From assembly GCA_002343455.1 (NCBI GenBank), contig DDSR01000446.1, forward strand, positions 44,028 to 71,306: a DNA stretch of 27,279 nucleotides, in the 5' to 3' direction. A program made the translations under genes and the position numbers. The notes under the pieces are model-generated. The model searched no databases. It saw only the letters and a program-made list of their open reading frames with translations, and was not told where the DNA came from. This stretch comes from Deltaproteobacteria bacterium UBA2385. GTDB taxonomy: Bacteria > Myxococcota_A > UBA796 > UBA2385. Of this stretch, positions 8,005 through 16,334 are shown piece after piece. Positions within the stretch are counted from its first letter, which is position 1. Each line of letters begins with the position of its first letter.

Positions 8005-8660
8005 CACTTCACTCCGGGCTGGAGGCGGTTCACGCGACGCAGCCGATCGGTTGGGATGCCAGGAATGGGCTGACCATCCCAGCCGAGCTCGAGGCGAGCC
8101 TGGACCGAGTCGACCAGGTCGTCGAGGAAGACCTGCGAGCCGTCCGACGGGAGCGGGATGAAGCGGTGGTCGAAGTCCATGCCCTTGGGGGCCACCCAGC
8201 TCTGCACGATCTCCCGACGGGTCGAGGGATCCAGTCGCACCGTCAGCTTGCCCAGGCTGAGCCCGACCAGCTGCACCCGGCCCTCGCCGCGCACGCTACC
8301 GAAGACGACGAGGTCTTCACCGACGCTGAAGCCGGTCGCGCCGACCACCGTGGTGCGGACGTTCCCGAAGGTGCCGCCGGCTTCACTGATGACCAGGGTG
8401 TCCACCTGGGGCCCCTTCAGCACCTGCGAGACCTCGATCAAGACCCGGGTCCAGACGTTTCCGTTGCTGTCCAGCTCGGTCCAGACGTCGAGCACCTCGC
8501 CGCGGACGATGTGCTCGGCCGCGTCGACCCGCTGGTCCAGGGTGTAGGCGATGCCAGTGGTCGCCGAGGCCGGTCCGCTGTGGAGACCGGCGCCGAAGAG
8601 GGCCAGCCCCAGCACGAAGCCCAGGGCGTGGAACGTTGAGGAGCTGGATCGGATCGGCAT
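8004..8660 (-). CDS. Exported protein of unknown function
   Basis: A 218-residue protein with a signal peptide (hydrophobic residues 11-30, cleavage near PASATTG). The mature part is beta-rich, begins GIAYTLDQRVDAAEHIVRGEV and ends in basic residues. I recognise no catalytic motif and there are no cysteines in the mature part. ATG 8660 was chosen because it starts directly at the signal peptide and has GGAGG 4 nt upstream; the frame is open further upstream but without a signal peptide. It is the first gene of the operon with the metalloprotease, overlapping it at TGATG. It may assist, inhibit or chaperone the protease, but that is only inference from position. Confidence 0.7.
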   Translation of the reverse strand: MPIRSSSSTFHALGFVLGLALFGAGLHSGPASATTGIAYTLDQRVDAAEHIVRGEVLDVWTELDSNGNVWTRVLIEVSQVLKGPQVDTLVISEAGGTFGNVRTTVVGATGFSVGEDLVVFGSVRGEGRVQLVGLSLGKLTVRLDPSTRREIVQSWVAPKGMDFDHRFIPLPSDGSQVFLDDLVDSVQARLELGWDGQPIPGIPTDRLRRVNRLQPGVK

Positions 8661-8690
8661 CTCGCCTCCGGTGGATGGTTTCGCAGCACT

Positions 8691-8707
8691 GGAGGGCACA
8701 ACCCTCC
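8691..8707 (-). promoter_or_regulatory. Leader hairpin of the protease operon
   Basis: On the minus strand GGAGGG, a 5-nt loop and CCCTCC form a perfect 6-bp stem. It lies between the candidate promoter and the start at 8660. It may stabilise the leader or affect translation. Confidence 0.3.
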
Positions 8708-8726
8708 CACGCCGCAAGGTGCGCAT

Positions 8727-8755
8727 AGATTGCCCCGCCGAGCGGCCGACGTCAA
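8727..8755 (-). promoter_or_regulatory. Candidate promoter of the protease/sulfatase-fold operon
   Basis: Minus-strand TTGACG (8755-8750), a 17-nt spacer and CAATCT (8732-8727). Transcription would start near 8720, about 60 nt before ATG 8660. The -35 box is good and the -10 is weak. Confidence 0.35.
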
Positions 8756-8793
8756 CCTTGGCGTTCGGCGCGGGCCGGTCGTGTCGACAGGGG

Positions 8794-8822
8794 TTGACTT
8801 TCACCCGCCGGTCGTCTATCCC
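8794..8822 (+). promoter_or_regulatory. Candidate promoter of the TonB receptor-lipoprotein operon
   Basis: TTGACT at 8794-8799, a 17-nt spacer and TATCCC at 8817-8822. It implies a leader of about 100 nt before ATG 8929. I see no riboswitch in that leader. It lies 38 bp from the divergent minus-strand promoter candidate. Confidence 0.45.
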
Positions 8823-8928
8823 CTGCCATCCGCCTCCTCGGGGCGAGCCGATTTCCGTTCCACGGGGTAGGCTGCCGGCCCCGATGTCGCTCCCTGCCGC
8901 CTGCTGGACCTGGATCAGGAAGGCCCCG

Positions 8929-11658
8929 ATGCTTCGACTCTCCTCCTTCGCCCGCTTGCTCCTGCTGCTCATGATGTTCTTGCCAGGGATGGCCAGGGCG
9001 TCCGTGACGGCAGGCACCATCAAGGGCACCGCCGTCGACACCGGCGGCCTCCCCATCCCCGGGGTGCTCGTCACCGTCCGCTCGCCGAACCTGATGGGCG
9101 TCCGGCAGAGCGAGACCGACGAAGAGGGGCGCTTCAACTTCCCCGAGCTGCCCCCCGGCATCTACGAGCTGACGGCCGAGAAGGCCGCCTTCTCTCGGAT
9201 CGTGCGGACCAACCTGCAGGTCAACATCGGCCGCAACACCATCCTCACCCTGGAGATGCCGCTGGCAGAAGCCGGTGAGGAGATGGTGATCGAGGCGACC
9301 CGGCCCGTGGTCGACACCGAGACCGCCCAGCGCGGCACGGTGCTCACCAAGGAGTTCCTCGAGCGCATCCCCGCGGGCCGGTCCTACCAGTCCGCGGCCC
9401 AGCTCGCGGCCGGCACCACCGGCGGCAGCAACGCCAACATCGGCGGCGCGGCCTACAACGAGAACACCTACATGCTGGACGGGGTGAACATCACCGACCC
9501 CGTCACCGGCACCTTCTCGCTGAACTTCAACTTCGACGCGATCGAGCAGATCGAGGTGCTGACCAACGCCTTCGACCCCGAGTACGGCTTCAACCTCGGC
9601 GGCGGCATCAACATCGTGACCGAGACGGGCGGCAACGTCCTCAAGTTCGTGATCAACTCCTACTACACCAACGGCAACTGGGCTCCCAAGCAGGACGCCC
9701 GCTACGCCGCCGACGGGACCCAGCTGGCCCCGACCGACTTCGACAGCCGCTTCGAGCTCTTCCAGGCCGGCGTCAAGGTGACCGGCCCGATCGTCCGGGA
9801 CCGGGCCTGGTTCATCGCGACCTACTCGCACGAGCGCTCGCTGATCAACAACGTCGGCATCGACCTGCCGCGGGACTACGACGGACACTACGTCTTCGGC
9901 AAGCTGACCGTGCAGCCGGTGGCGGCCCACCGCTTCACCCTGCTCAGCCAGTCCAACCCGACCACCATCTCCAACACCAACCAGGGCGACCGCTTCGTCA
10001 GCCCCGAAGCCCAGGGTCAGCAGACCCAGGGCGGCTTCGTCGTCAGCGGCCGCTGGGACTGGTTCATCAGCCCCGAGCTCTTCTCCGAGACCATCGTCAC
10101 CCTGCAGAAGACCTACCTCGAGAACGCCCAGGTCCCCTGTACGCACAACCAGGACCTCGGCTACAACCCCTGCAGCCCCGACGAGACCGAGAACACGGTC
10201 GACTACACCACCCCGGGTCGGTTCGGCGTCAACAACGCCTTCGACCGGGACAACTACCCCTCCTTCGACTTCGACGACCGCTGGCGCTTCTCGGTCGGCA
10301 CCAAGTTCAGCCTGCTGCAGCTCGAGCTGGCCGGGACCCATGACGTCAAGGCGGGCTTCACGGCCGACATGACGCGCTGGCGCCGGACCTTCGGCTACAC
10401 CGGCGACATGTACTACGTCGACCTCAACGAGCTGTCCTACAACCCGGACACGCTGCGCAACTACTACTGGGTCGAGATCACCGGGCCGGTCTCCTTCCTG
10501 TCGACCGCCGAGAACTACGGCGCCTTCGTGCAGGACGCCTGGAAGCCGGTCCGAAACCTGACCCTGCGCTTCGGTACCCGCTACGACCGGGCCGTCCTGC
10601 GCAACGACGTCGGCGAGGCCATCATCAACGTCGGCCTCTGGGGCCCCCGCTTCGCCGCGGTCTGGGATCCCTGGGCCAACAACAAGACGAAGTTCGTCGG
10701 CGCGCTGGGGCGCTTCAACGACAGCGGCCGCCTCGCCGTGCCCTACTACCTCTCGCAGTCGGGCTTCGGCTCCAAGCTCTTCCTGGGCGAGTACTTCCGC
10801 AACGGGAACGCGACCTACAGCAACGGCCTGGAGAACTCCTACGACTACGCCCCCAACGAGAACACCAACACGGTGCTCGACGGGACCATCGCCCCGCACT
10901 CCGACGAGTTCAGCGTCGGCGCCGAGCGCGAGGTGATTCGCGACCTGGCGGCGCTGCTGTACTTCACCGGCAAGTACACCCAGCACCTGTACGCCTTCGA
11001 CGAGATCAACCTCGTCTGGGACCAGGACGGCTACAACGTGCTCGGCACCAGCGACGGCTCGCAGACCGACATCTATCGGCTGCGCACCCCCGCCATCGCC
11101 CGCCGCGACTACTTCCGCACCGACCTCGGCCTGCAGAAGGTCTGGTCGGACCGCTGGCAGCTCCAGGGGCAGTACTCCTACACCATCAGCCGCGGCACGG
11201 TGCAGACCTCGCCCTCCGGCTTCCTCGCGGTGCCCCAGCAGACCGAGTACTACGTCAACGGCCTGCTCTTCACCGACGTCCGCCACGACATCGCCTTCGG
11301 CGGCGCCTGGGACATCCCTAACGACCCCTGGACCACCCAGTTGGGCATGCTGGTCTTCTACGAGAGCGGCAACCCCGTCAGCCGCTACTACAGCAACGGC
11401 TCGGCCCTGGGCAGCTCTGCCCTGCTGCGGGACACCTACGGCACCTACGCCCGCGAGGAGCACTACCTGGAGATTCGCCTCAAGGTCGAGCAGGAGTACC
11501 CGGTCCGCAAGGGCAAGCTCTCGACCGTGGCCGAGCTCTCCAACATCCTCAACAGCCGCCAGGGCGACTACGCCTACGTCAACTACGACAACCGCTGGAT
11601 CATCGCCAGCCGTCAGGATCCCCTCCAGCTGACCCTGGGAGGTCGTTATGAATTCTGA
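8929..11658 (+). CDS. TonB-dependent receptor with carboxypeptidase-regulatory-like N-terminal domain (Oar-like)
   Basis: A 909-residue outer-membrane protein. Residues 1-24 are a signal peptide (ends GMARAS). Residues 27-112 are a carboxypeptidase-regulatory-like beta sandwich (GTIKGTAVDTGGLPIPGVLV, then DEEGRFNFPELPPGIYEL). A plug domain follows at about 120-235 (NTYMLDGVNITDP, then EYGFNLGGGINIVTETGG). The rest is a barrel rich in Tyr, Asp and Asn that ends in LTLGGRYEF, with the terminal Phe usual for barrel proteins. Such receptors import large ligands using TonB energy; Oar of Myxococcus xanthus, with the same layout, has instead been linked to protease secretion. ATG 8929 starts at the signal peptide behind AGGAAGG; ATG 8884 would add a non-signal leader. 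The ligand is unknown. The last codons overlap the next gene by 11 nt. Confidence 0.92.
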   Translation: MLRLSSFARLLLLLMMFLPGMARASVTAGTIKGTAVDTGGLPIPGVLVTVRSPNLMGVRQSETDEEGRFNFPELPPGIYELTAEKAAFSRIVRTNLQVNIGRNTILTLEMPLAEAGEEMVIEATRPVVDTETAQRGTVLTKEFLERIPAGRSYQSAAQLAAGTTGGSNANIGGAAYNENTYMLDGVNITDPVTGTFSLNFNFDAIEQIEVLTNAFDPEYGFNLGGGINIVTETGGNVLKFVINSYYTNGNWAPKQDARYAADGTQLAPTDFDSRFELFQAGVKVTGPIVRDRAWFIATYSHERSLINNVGIDLPRDYDGHYVFGKLTVQPVAAHRFTLLSQSNPTTISNTNQGDRFVSPEAQGQQTQGGFVVSGRWDWFISPELFSETIVTLQKTYLENAQVPCTHNQDLGYNPCSPDETENTVDYTTPGRFGVNNAFDRDNYPSFDFDDRWRFSVGTKFSLLQLELAGTHDVKAGFTADMTRWRRTFGYTGDMYYVDLNELSYNPDTLRNYYWVEITGPVSFLSTAENYGAFVQDAWKPVRNLTLRFGTRYDRAVLRNDVGEAIINVGLWGPRFAAVWDPWANNKTKFVGALGRFNDSGRLAVPYYLSQSGFGSKLFLGEYFRNGNATYSNGLENSYDYAPNENTNTVLDGTIAPHSDEFSVGAEREVIRDLAALLYFTGKYTQHLYAFDEINLVWDQDGYNVLGTSDGSQTDIYRLRTPAIARRDYFRTDLGLQKVWSDRWQLQGQYSYTISRGTVQTSPSGFLAVPQQTEYYVNGLLFTDVRHDIAFGGAWDIPNDPWTTQLGMLVFYESGNPVSRYYSNGSALGSSALLRDTYGTYAREEHYLEIRLKVEQEYPVRKGKLSTVAELSNILNSRQGDYAYVNYDNRWIIASRQDPLQLTLGGRYEF

Positions 11659-12514
11659 GCTTGGTTCCGGCCCCGCGCGCCTGCTGGCGGTGGCGACCAT
11701 CCTCTTGTCGTCAGCCTGCACCTACGACGAGAACCTGCCCAACGCCGACCTGTTCGGGACGGTGGTGATCCCCAAGGAGCTCACCTCGGTCCGCATCGTC
11801 GACATCGACAACGAGGAGTGGGTGGTCGAAGACGACATCCGCGCCATCGGGCCGGTCTACATCGGCGTCTACGCCGGCATCGACGAGACCCTCTACTCCT
11901 ACCCTCACCCCGAATGGGGCCCGCTGCTCGGCGACAACGAGCAGGGCGACGCCTACCCCTACGGTGGCACCTCCTCGGGCCGCTTCGCCTGGGGTTGCTA
12001 CCAGGCCACCGTCTGCAAGACCGTCTCCGGCCGCTACGAGAGCTACCAGCAGGTGCTCGACTTCTTCCGCGATGAGCTGCGCGCCCCCTTGCTCGACGAC
12101 CACGGTGACGAGGTCACCACCGCCGAGCAGTACCAGGAGCGCTGCTTCGAGATCGAGTACGTCACCTCCGACGACGAGCTCGACATCGTCGGCCCGATCG
12201 ACTTTCGCGACGAAGGCGACAACTGGGTCGCGGACGTCTCGATCCTGCGCTCGCAGTTCAAGGAAGGGATGCACATCTGGGGCTTCGCCGACATGCCGTC
12301 GCAGGCCTTCGGCTTCTCGACCTGCGACCCCTCCACGGGGTCCTACCACAGCAACTACGACGAGCAGTACTACACCGGCACCAACTACCGGGACGTGCTG
12401 AACTTCCCCGGCAAGTACATCAGCGACGGAGACCTCGTCAGCGAGGTCTCGGTGGAAGTCACGGACGCGGAAGCTGAGTTCGAGCTCACTCTGGGGTACA
12501 AGCATGAGGATTGA
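11648..12514 (+). CDS. Lipoprotein of unknown function, partner of the TonB receptor
   Basis: A 288-residue protein. A hydrophobic N-terminus ends LLSSAC with Cys24, a plausible though not ideal lipobox. The mature part is strongly acidic, with many Asp, Glu and Tyr, and has paired Cys in GCYQATVC. I recognise no domain. The ATG lies inside the last codons of the TonB receptor, 11 nt before and including its stop, so translation is probably coupled. Lipoproteins encoded directly after TonB receptors often bind the ligand at the cell surface (SusD is the classic case), but I see no SusD-like features here, so that role is inference. Confidence 0.7.
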   Translation: MNSELGSGPARLLAVATILLSSACTYDENLPNADLFGTVVIPKELTSVRIVDIDNEEWVVEDDIRAIGPVYIGVYAGIDETLYSYPHPEWGPLLGDNEQGDAYPYGGTSSGRFAWGCYQATVCKTVSGRYESYQQVLDFFRDELRAPLLDDHGDEVTTAEQYQERCFEIEYVTSDDELDIVGPIDFRDEGDNWVADVSILRSQFKEGMHIWGFADMPSQAFGFSTCDPSTGSYHSNYDEQYYTGTNYRDVLNFPGKYISDGDLVSEVSVEVTDAEAEFELTLGYKHED

Positions 12515-13490
12515 TCTGCACCTCGTCGGCCTTGCCGCCGTCTCCATCCTGGCTGCCTGCGATCGCAGCGGCCTGGAGCTCTTGCCCGCGCAGAACGAGA
12601 ACGTCCCGACCGTCGTCGAGCTGGGCGAGCTCCGCGTGCTCGCCGCCGACGAGCGCCCCAGCGTGTTCACCCCCTCGGACTGCAACCAGGTGGACGAGGA
12701 CGGGCGCTACAACTGCTACTACGGGATGGTCTCCGCGACCGACGGCGTCGAGGTTGGCGGCGCCACCTTCGGCTTCCGCGGCACCGGGGGCGAGGTCTGC
12801 GTCCTGGTCGACCCCGAGGCGGTCTTCTGGAACAAGTACATCGGCGGAGCCGACTCCGGTGGTGTCTGGGGCTACCCGGCGCCCGCGCTCAACAGCGGCG
12901 ACCTGGACCTCTTCGGGGGCCTCTCGTCCTACTACACCGGCTCTCCTGGCGTGGAGATCGGCGACTTCAGCGGCTTCTACACCGACAGCCTGGGTCGTGA
13001 GGTCGAGATCGACTACGTCGAGTGCTACAACGAGAGCCCCTACGACGAGACGGTCGAGGCGCACGGCGGCCGCGGGGCGCCCGAGTTCTGCACCATCAAC
13101 ACCAGCGGTCGTGAGGGCATCCTCTACACGATCGTGCTGGAGACCTTCAAGGTCCCCAACGACGACGGCCTGCTGGCCTTCGGCACGACGGTCATCGACG
13201 GGCCCTGCGAGTCGGGCGGTGGCCTGATGGGCGGGGCCAACGGGCCCGGCGAGTGCACCATGATCGGCGAGTCGATCGAAGAGTCCGGCGCCACCCGGGC
13301 CTGCTCGGCCGGCCTCGAGCTGGCCTACTGCAGCAACATCGACTCCCCGGCCAGCGCCAGGGTGCTCTCCCGCTTCTGCTGCAGCTACCCCGATATGTGC
13401 GGCGACAACCCGCCCGAGGGCATCTGCGAGGACCACAGCAAGGACGTCTTCTGCGCCGAGTTCCCGGACATCTGCGCACAGTGCGACTGA
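12504..13490 (+). CDS. Cysteine-rich lipoprotein of unknown function
   Basis: A 328-residue protein with a clear lipobox, ILAAC, with Cys19. The mature part is acidic, rich in Gly and aromatic residues. It has a cysteine-dense tail (from CTMIGESIEES to the end CAQCD) with about ten cysteines in the last 80 residues, suggesting a disulfide-bonded domain. No family is recognised. Its ATG overlaps the end of the preceding lipoprotein gene by 11 nt, the same overlap length as between the receptor and the first lipoprotein. It closes the three-gene operon. Confidence 0.7.
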   Translation: MRIDLHLVGLAAVSILAACDRSGLELLPAQNENVPTVVELGELRVLAADERPSVFTPSDCNQVDEDGRYNCYYGMVSATDGVEVGGATFGFRGTGGEVCVLVDPEAVFWNKYIGGADSGGVWGYPAPALNSGDLDLFGGLSSYYTGSPGVEIGDFSGFYTDSLGREVEIDYVECYNESPYDETVEAHGGRGAPEFCTINTSGREGILYTIVLETFKVPNDDGLLAFGTTVIDGPCESGGGLMGGANGPGECTMIGESIEESGATRACSAGLELAYCSNIDSPASARVLSRFCCSYPDMCGDNPPEGICEDHSKDVFCAEFPDICAQCD

Positions 13491-13495
13491 GGTGA

Positions 13496-13547
13496 GGGCC
13501 CGGCCGGGCCCGAGCCCCGCGGGCTCAACCCGGCAGGCTCAGCCGGG
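13496..13547. terminator. Nested GC hairpins between convergent genes (probable bidirectional terminator)
   Basis: Several self-complementary stretches: a GGCCGGCC-type palindrome near 13499-13506, GAGCCC-CGC-GGGCTC at 13512-13526, and CCCGGC-(7 nt)-GCCGGG at 13529-13547, the last spanning the stop of the minus-strand gene. There is no U-tract. The position between two convergent stops supports a terminating role. Confidence 0.5.
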
Positions 13548-15050
13548 CAGTGACAGCGCCGTCGCCTGGGCCTTGCCCTGAGCGCTGAGGCTGCGCAGGG
13601 CCACCGTGCCGTCGGCCAGGACCACCAGGTCCACCGGGCCGGCAGCCGGACCCAGGCGGGTGGCCTCGGCGCCGACCAGGGCGACCAGCCCGCTCTTCTC
13701 TCGCCAGAGCGTCGTCAGCCGGCCCACGGCCGAGGGCAGCGCCGTCAGCAGCTCGCCGCCCGTGCGGCCGGGGATGGGCGCCTCCTCCGAGATGGTGTTG
13801 CCCTGCAGGTCCAGCCAGCGGGGGATCAGCGCCTCGCCCTTGCGGAGGACCGCCAATAGGGCGAGGCCTCCCCCTGCGCCGTCGGCGGACTTCGGCCGGA
13901 CCGCGAAGCGCGCGCTGAGCAGGCTCTCCCCGTCGACGGCCGCCCACAGGCGCTTGCCCTTCAGCGGCAGGGTGCGATCGGCGGTGCGGGCCAGCTCGCG
14001 CACGAGGTACATCTCCATCCCCGAGGCGCCGCGCACCAGCAGCTGGCCCGCGCCCGAGGCGTCGACGACGGCGCGCAGCTCGGTGGGCCGGGCGGCCATC
14101 CGGCTCAGGCGCGGGAAGGCCGCCTGGGCGCCGGAGCTCACCAGCGCGACCCGCAGATCCCCGCCCGGGCCGGTGGGGTCGGGGATCCACAGCGGGACCC
14201 CGACCATGCCCCCGGCAACGACGACCGGCCGGCCGATGAGCTCGGCCTTGGGCCAGGGCAGATCCACCCGCTGGTCCAGCGAGAACAGCCCGGTCTCTTC
14301 GACCCCGACGACCCGAAAGGCGCGGGGGCCGAGCTCCCAGGCGAGGACCGGCGTGGCCGCCTCGGCCGTGCGGCTGGCGGCCAGCAGCGGCTGGACCTCT
14401 TGATCGAGGTGGAGGAGGTGGCGGTTGCGACCTGGCTCGTCGGCGACGCCCTGCTGAAGCAGGAAGAGCTCGAAGCCGCTGGCCCCGCGGTGCAGCCAGG
14501 CCGAGCGCAGCCCGCTGCGGCTGCCGGCGACGGGATCCGGACCGAGGTCGACCTTGACGACCTCGGGAGCGGCGAAGCGCACCGTGCGGCGGTGGATCTC
14601 GCGGGGCTGCGCCTCGCCCAGCCAGCGCACCGAGAGGGTGTAGCTGCCAGCCACGGTCGCGCCGGCGCTGGGGATCTCCAGCAGCACGCGGCGGCTGGAG
14701 GCCGGGCGGAGCTCGATCCGGCCCCCCGGATCCACCGCCGGTGCAGCCGTCGCGCGGCGGATCTTGCCCCCCTTCCCGGCGTCGAGCTCGAACTCCACCA
14801 GCCAGGGCCGCGAGGCGAGGTCGTCGACCGAGATCGCCGTCGCGCCTGAGTTGCGGAGGGTGATGGCCACGACGACCTGTTCGCCCACAAGCAGCTCGGA
14901 GGGGAGCTCGACCTCGACCTGCGCCTCGCCGATCATCACCGGCGGGGCCGGGTCCTGCGTGGCCCAGGCCGGAGAGGACCAAGCCGTAATGGCCGCCGGC
15001 ACGACGAGCAGGCCGCCAAGGAACGTTCGACGAGAAGGGTCAGAGGTCAC
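13539..15050 (-). CDS. Tat-exported protein of unknown function
   Basis: A 503-residue protein. It starts with GTG 15050 and shows a twin-arginine signal: SRRTFLGG at residues 6-13, a hydrophobic stretch and AWA as the probable cleavage site near residue 30. Residues 38-150 look like an immunoglobulin-like sandwich (VGEQVVVAITLRNSGATAIS, later SYTLSVRWLG). Residues 160-500 are a repetitive beta-rich region, possibly propeller-like (repeated short strands such as DLVVLADGTVALRSL). No catalytic motif is seen. Tat export suggests folding, perhaps with a cofactor, before secretion. The start overlaps the stop of the CCA-transferase gene (GTGA), so the two are coupled although their functions look unrelated. 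Confidence 0.7.
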   Translation of the reverse strand: MTSDPSRRTFLGGLLVVPAAITAWSSPAWATQDPAPPVMIGEAQVEVELPSELLVGEQVVVAITLRNSGATAISVDDLASRPWLVEFELDAGKGGKIRRATAAPAVDPGGRIELRPASSRRVLLEIPSAGATVAGSYTLSVRWLGEAQPREIHRRTVRFAAPEVVKVDLGPDPVAGSRSGLRSAWLHRGASGFELFLLQQGVADEPGRNRHLLHLDQEVQPLLAASRTAEAATPVLAWELGPRAFRVVGVEETGLFSLDQRVDLPWPKAELIGRPVVVAGGMVGVPLWIPDPTGPGGDLRVALVSSGAQAAFPRLSRMAARPTELRAVVDASGAGQLLVRGASGMEMYLVRELARTADRTLPLKGKRLWAAVDGESLLSARFAVRPKSADGAGGGLALLAVLRKGEALIPRWLDLQGNTISEEAPIPGRTGGELLTALPSAVGRLTTLWREKSGLVALVGAEATRLGPAAGPVDLVVLADGTVALRSLSAQGKAQATALSLPG

Positions 15051-16306
15051 GCGCGCTCCGGTTCAGGCGGCTTCGAGGAGCCCGCCAGTCGGGCGGCGAG
15101 CTCCAGGGCATCGTGGGCAGAGGCTACCTCGCCCTGAAGCTGGGCGCGCCGGATCTGAGCGAGAAGCTCGCCCATCCGGGGACCGGGAGGCACCCCCAGC
15201 TCGCCGAGCTGGCGGCCTCCGATCAAGACGGGCAGGGGCTGGTCGGCGACGCCCAGCGCCCTGGCCCGCTCCAAGGAGCGCCCGGGCTGCTCGCCCTCGT
15301 CCACGGCCATGGCGATCCGCAGGACCAGGGAGAGGTGCTGCTCCTCGGCCAGGCTGCGCAGCGCCGTGTCGTCGAGCGCCTCCCTCGCCGCCCTCCAGGT
15401 CGAGAGCGCGCCCAGGACCCGCGCCCGAAGCGGGTAGCCGCGCGAGCTGTGGACACGAAGGCGATCCAGCAGCGCCTCGGCGGGGGTGGGGTCCAGGCGG
15501 TGCAGGAGGCAGCCCAACATCAAGGCCAGGGGCGGCAAGGCGCCGTCGAGGCCGTCCCGCATCGCGGCGGCCCGGTCGAGGACCGCGCCCAGGCCCTCCA
15601 CGCCGGCGGCGGCTACCTCGGGGAGCACGCGCGCGACGACCTCGCAGTCCAGGGCGACCTGCAGCCCGATCGACGGGCGTGGAGAGGCCAGCAGCAGCTT
15701 CTCCAGCTCGGCCGCGAGTCGCTCGCCCGGGAGCTCATCCAGGGGGGCCCGCCGGCAGAGCTCGACCAGCTCGGGGGTGGGCAGAAAGCCGAAGCGCCCG
15801 GCGAATTGCACCACCCGCAGCGCCCGCAGCGGGTCGTCGAGGAAGGTCTCGGCGTCGACCGCCCGGAGCAGCCCGTCGCGTAGATCCGCCCGCCCGCCGA
15901 AGGGGTCGGCCTCCTCCCCGCTCAGCGGGTCGATCATGATCGCGTTGATCGTGAGGTCCCGACGCCGGGCCGCCTCCACGACGCCCAGGAAGGGGTCGCC
16001 CTGGACCTGGATGCCCCGGTGCCCCGGACCCGAGTTGCTGTCGCGTCGCGGCAGGCTGACGTCCATCGCCAGCTCGGGGCGGTGGATCCGGTACACCCCG
16101 AAGCTGCGCCCGACCTCGCTGACCCGACCGAAACGACGCAGCAGGGCCGCCAGCTCGGCAGCCTCCAGCCCGTGGACCTCGATGTCGAAGTCCACCGTCT
16201 CGCGGCCCAGGAGGTGGTCACGAACCACCCCGCCGACCAGCCAGGCGCGGCCCCCGGCCTCCGCGCAGGCGGCGGCGAGGTCGATTACGGCAGGAGGGAC
16301 CCACAT
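15047..16306 (-). CDS. cca: CCA tRNA nucleotidyltransferase / poly(A) polymerase family
   Basis: A 419-residue class II nucleotidyltransferase. Motifs in order: LVGGVVRDHLLGR at 23-35, the metal-binding TVDFDIEVHG with Asp39 and Asp41, RRDLTINA at 115-122, and DDPLRALRVVQFAGRFGF at 157-174. These define the head and neck of CCA-adding enzymes and bacterial poly(A) polymerases. I see no HD phosphohydrolase motif in the C-terminal half. Since both tRNA genes here already encode CCA, a repair role is likely if the enzyme adds CCA. No clear Shine-Dalgarno precedes the ATG. The start is only 28 bp from the divergent start at 16335. CCA addition versus poly(A) activity cannot be told from sequence alone. 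Confidence 0.88.
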   Translation of the reverse strand: MWVPPAVIDLAAACAEAGGRAWLVGGVVRDHLLGRETVDFDIEVHGLEAAELAALLRRFGRVSEVGRSFGVYRIHRPELAMDVSLPRRDSNSGPGHRGIQVQGDPFLGVVEAARRRDLTINAIMIDPLSGEEADPFGGRADLRDGLLRAVDAETFLDDPLRALRVVQFAGRFGFLPTPELVELCRRAPLDELPGERLAAELEKLLLASPRPSIGLQVALDCEVVARVLPEVAAAGVEGLGAVLDRAAAMRDGLDGALPPLALMLGCLLHRLDPTPAEALLDRLRVHSSRGYPLRARVLGALSTWRAAREALDDTALRSLAEEQHLSLVLRIAMAVDEGEQPGRSLERARALGVADQPLPVLIGGRQLGELGVPPGPRMGELLAQIRRAQLQGEVASAHDALELAARLAGSSKPPEPERA

Positions 16307-16334
16307 CGGCTACGCTGCTCCCAACGAGGACCCC

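Noticed and set aside
8551..8928. Upstream extension of the TonB receptor frame to 8551.
   Set aside because: It overlaps the divergent exported-protein gene and its leader, has no signal peptide, and ATG 8929 has both a ribosome site and a signal peptide directly after it.
8823..8928. Possible riboswitch in the about 100-nt leader of the TonB receptor.
   Set aside because: I found no B12-box or other known aptamer core; only short GC-rich complementary stretches expected by composition.
8661..9161. Upstream extension of the minus-strand exported protein to 9161.
   Set aside because: It would run through the TonB receptor start. ATG 8660 with GGAGG and a signal peptide is clearly better.
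8752..11721. A 989-codon open frame on the minus strand opposite the TonB receptor, and similar long frames opposite other genes (for example 1997-3664 minus, 5062-6654 plus, 20895-22397 minus).
   Set aside because: High GC leaves few stops in the antisense frames. Their translations are Gly/Ala/Val/Arg-rich, lack family motifs and lie fully opposite genes with clear domains.
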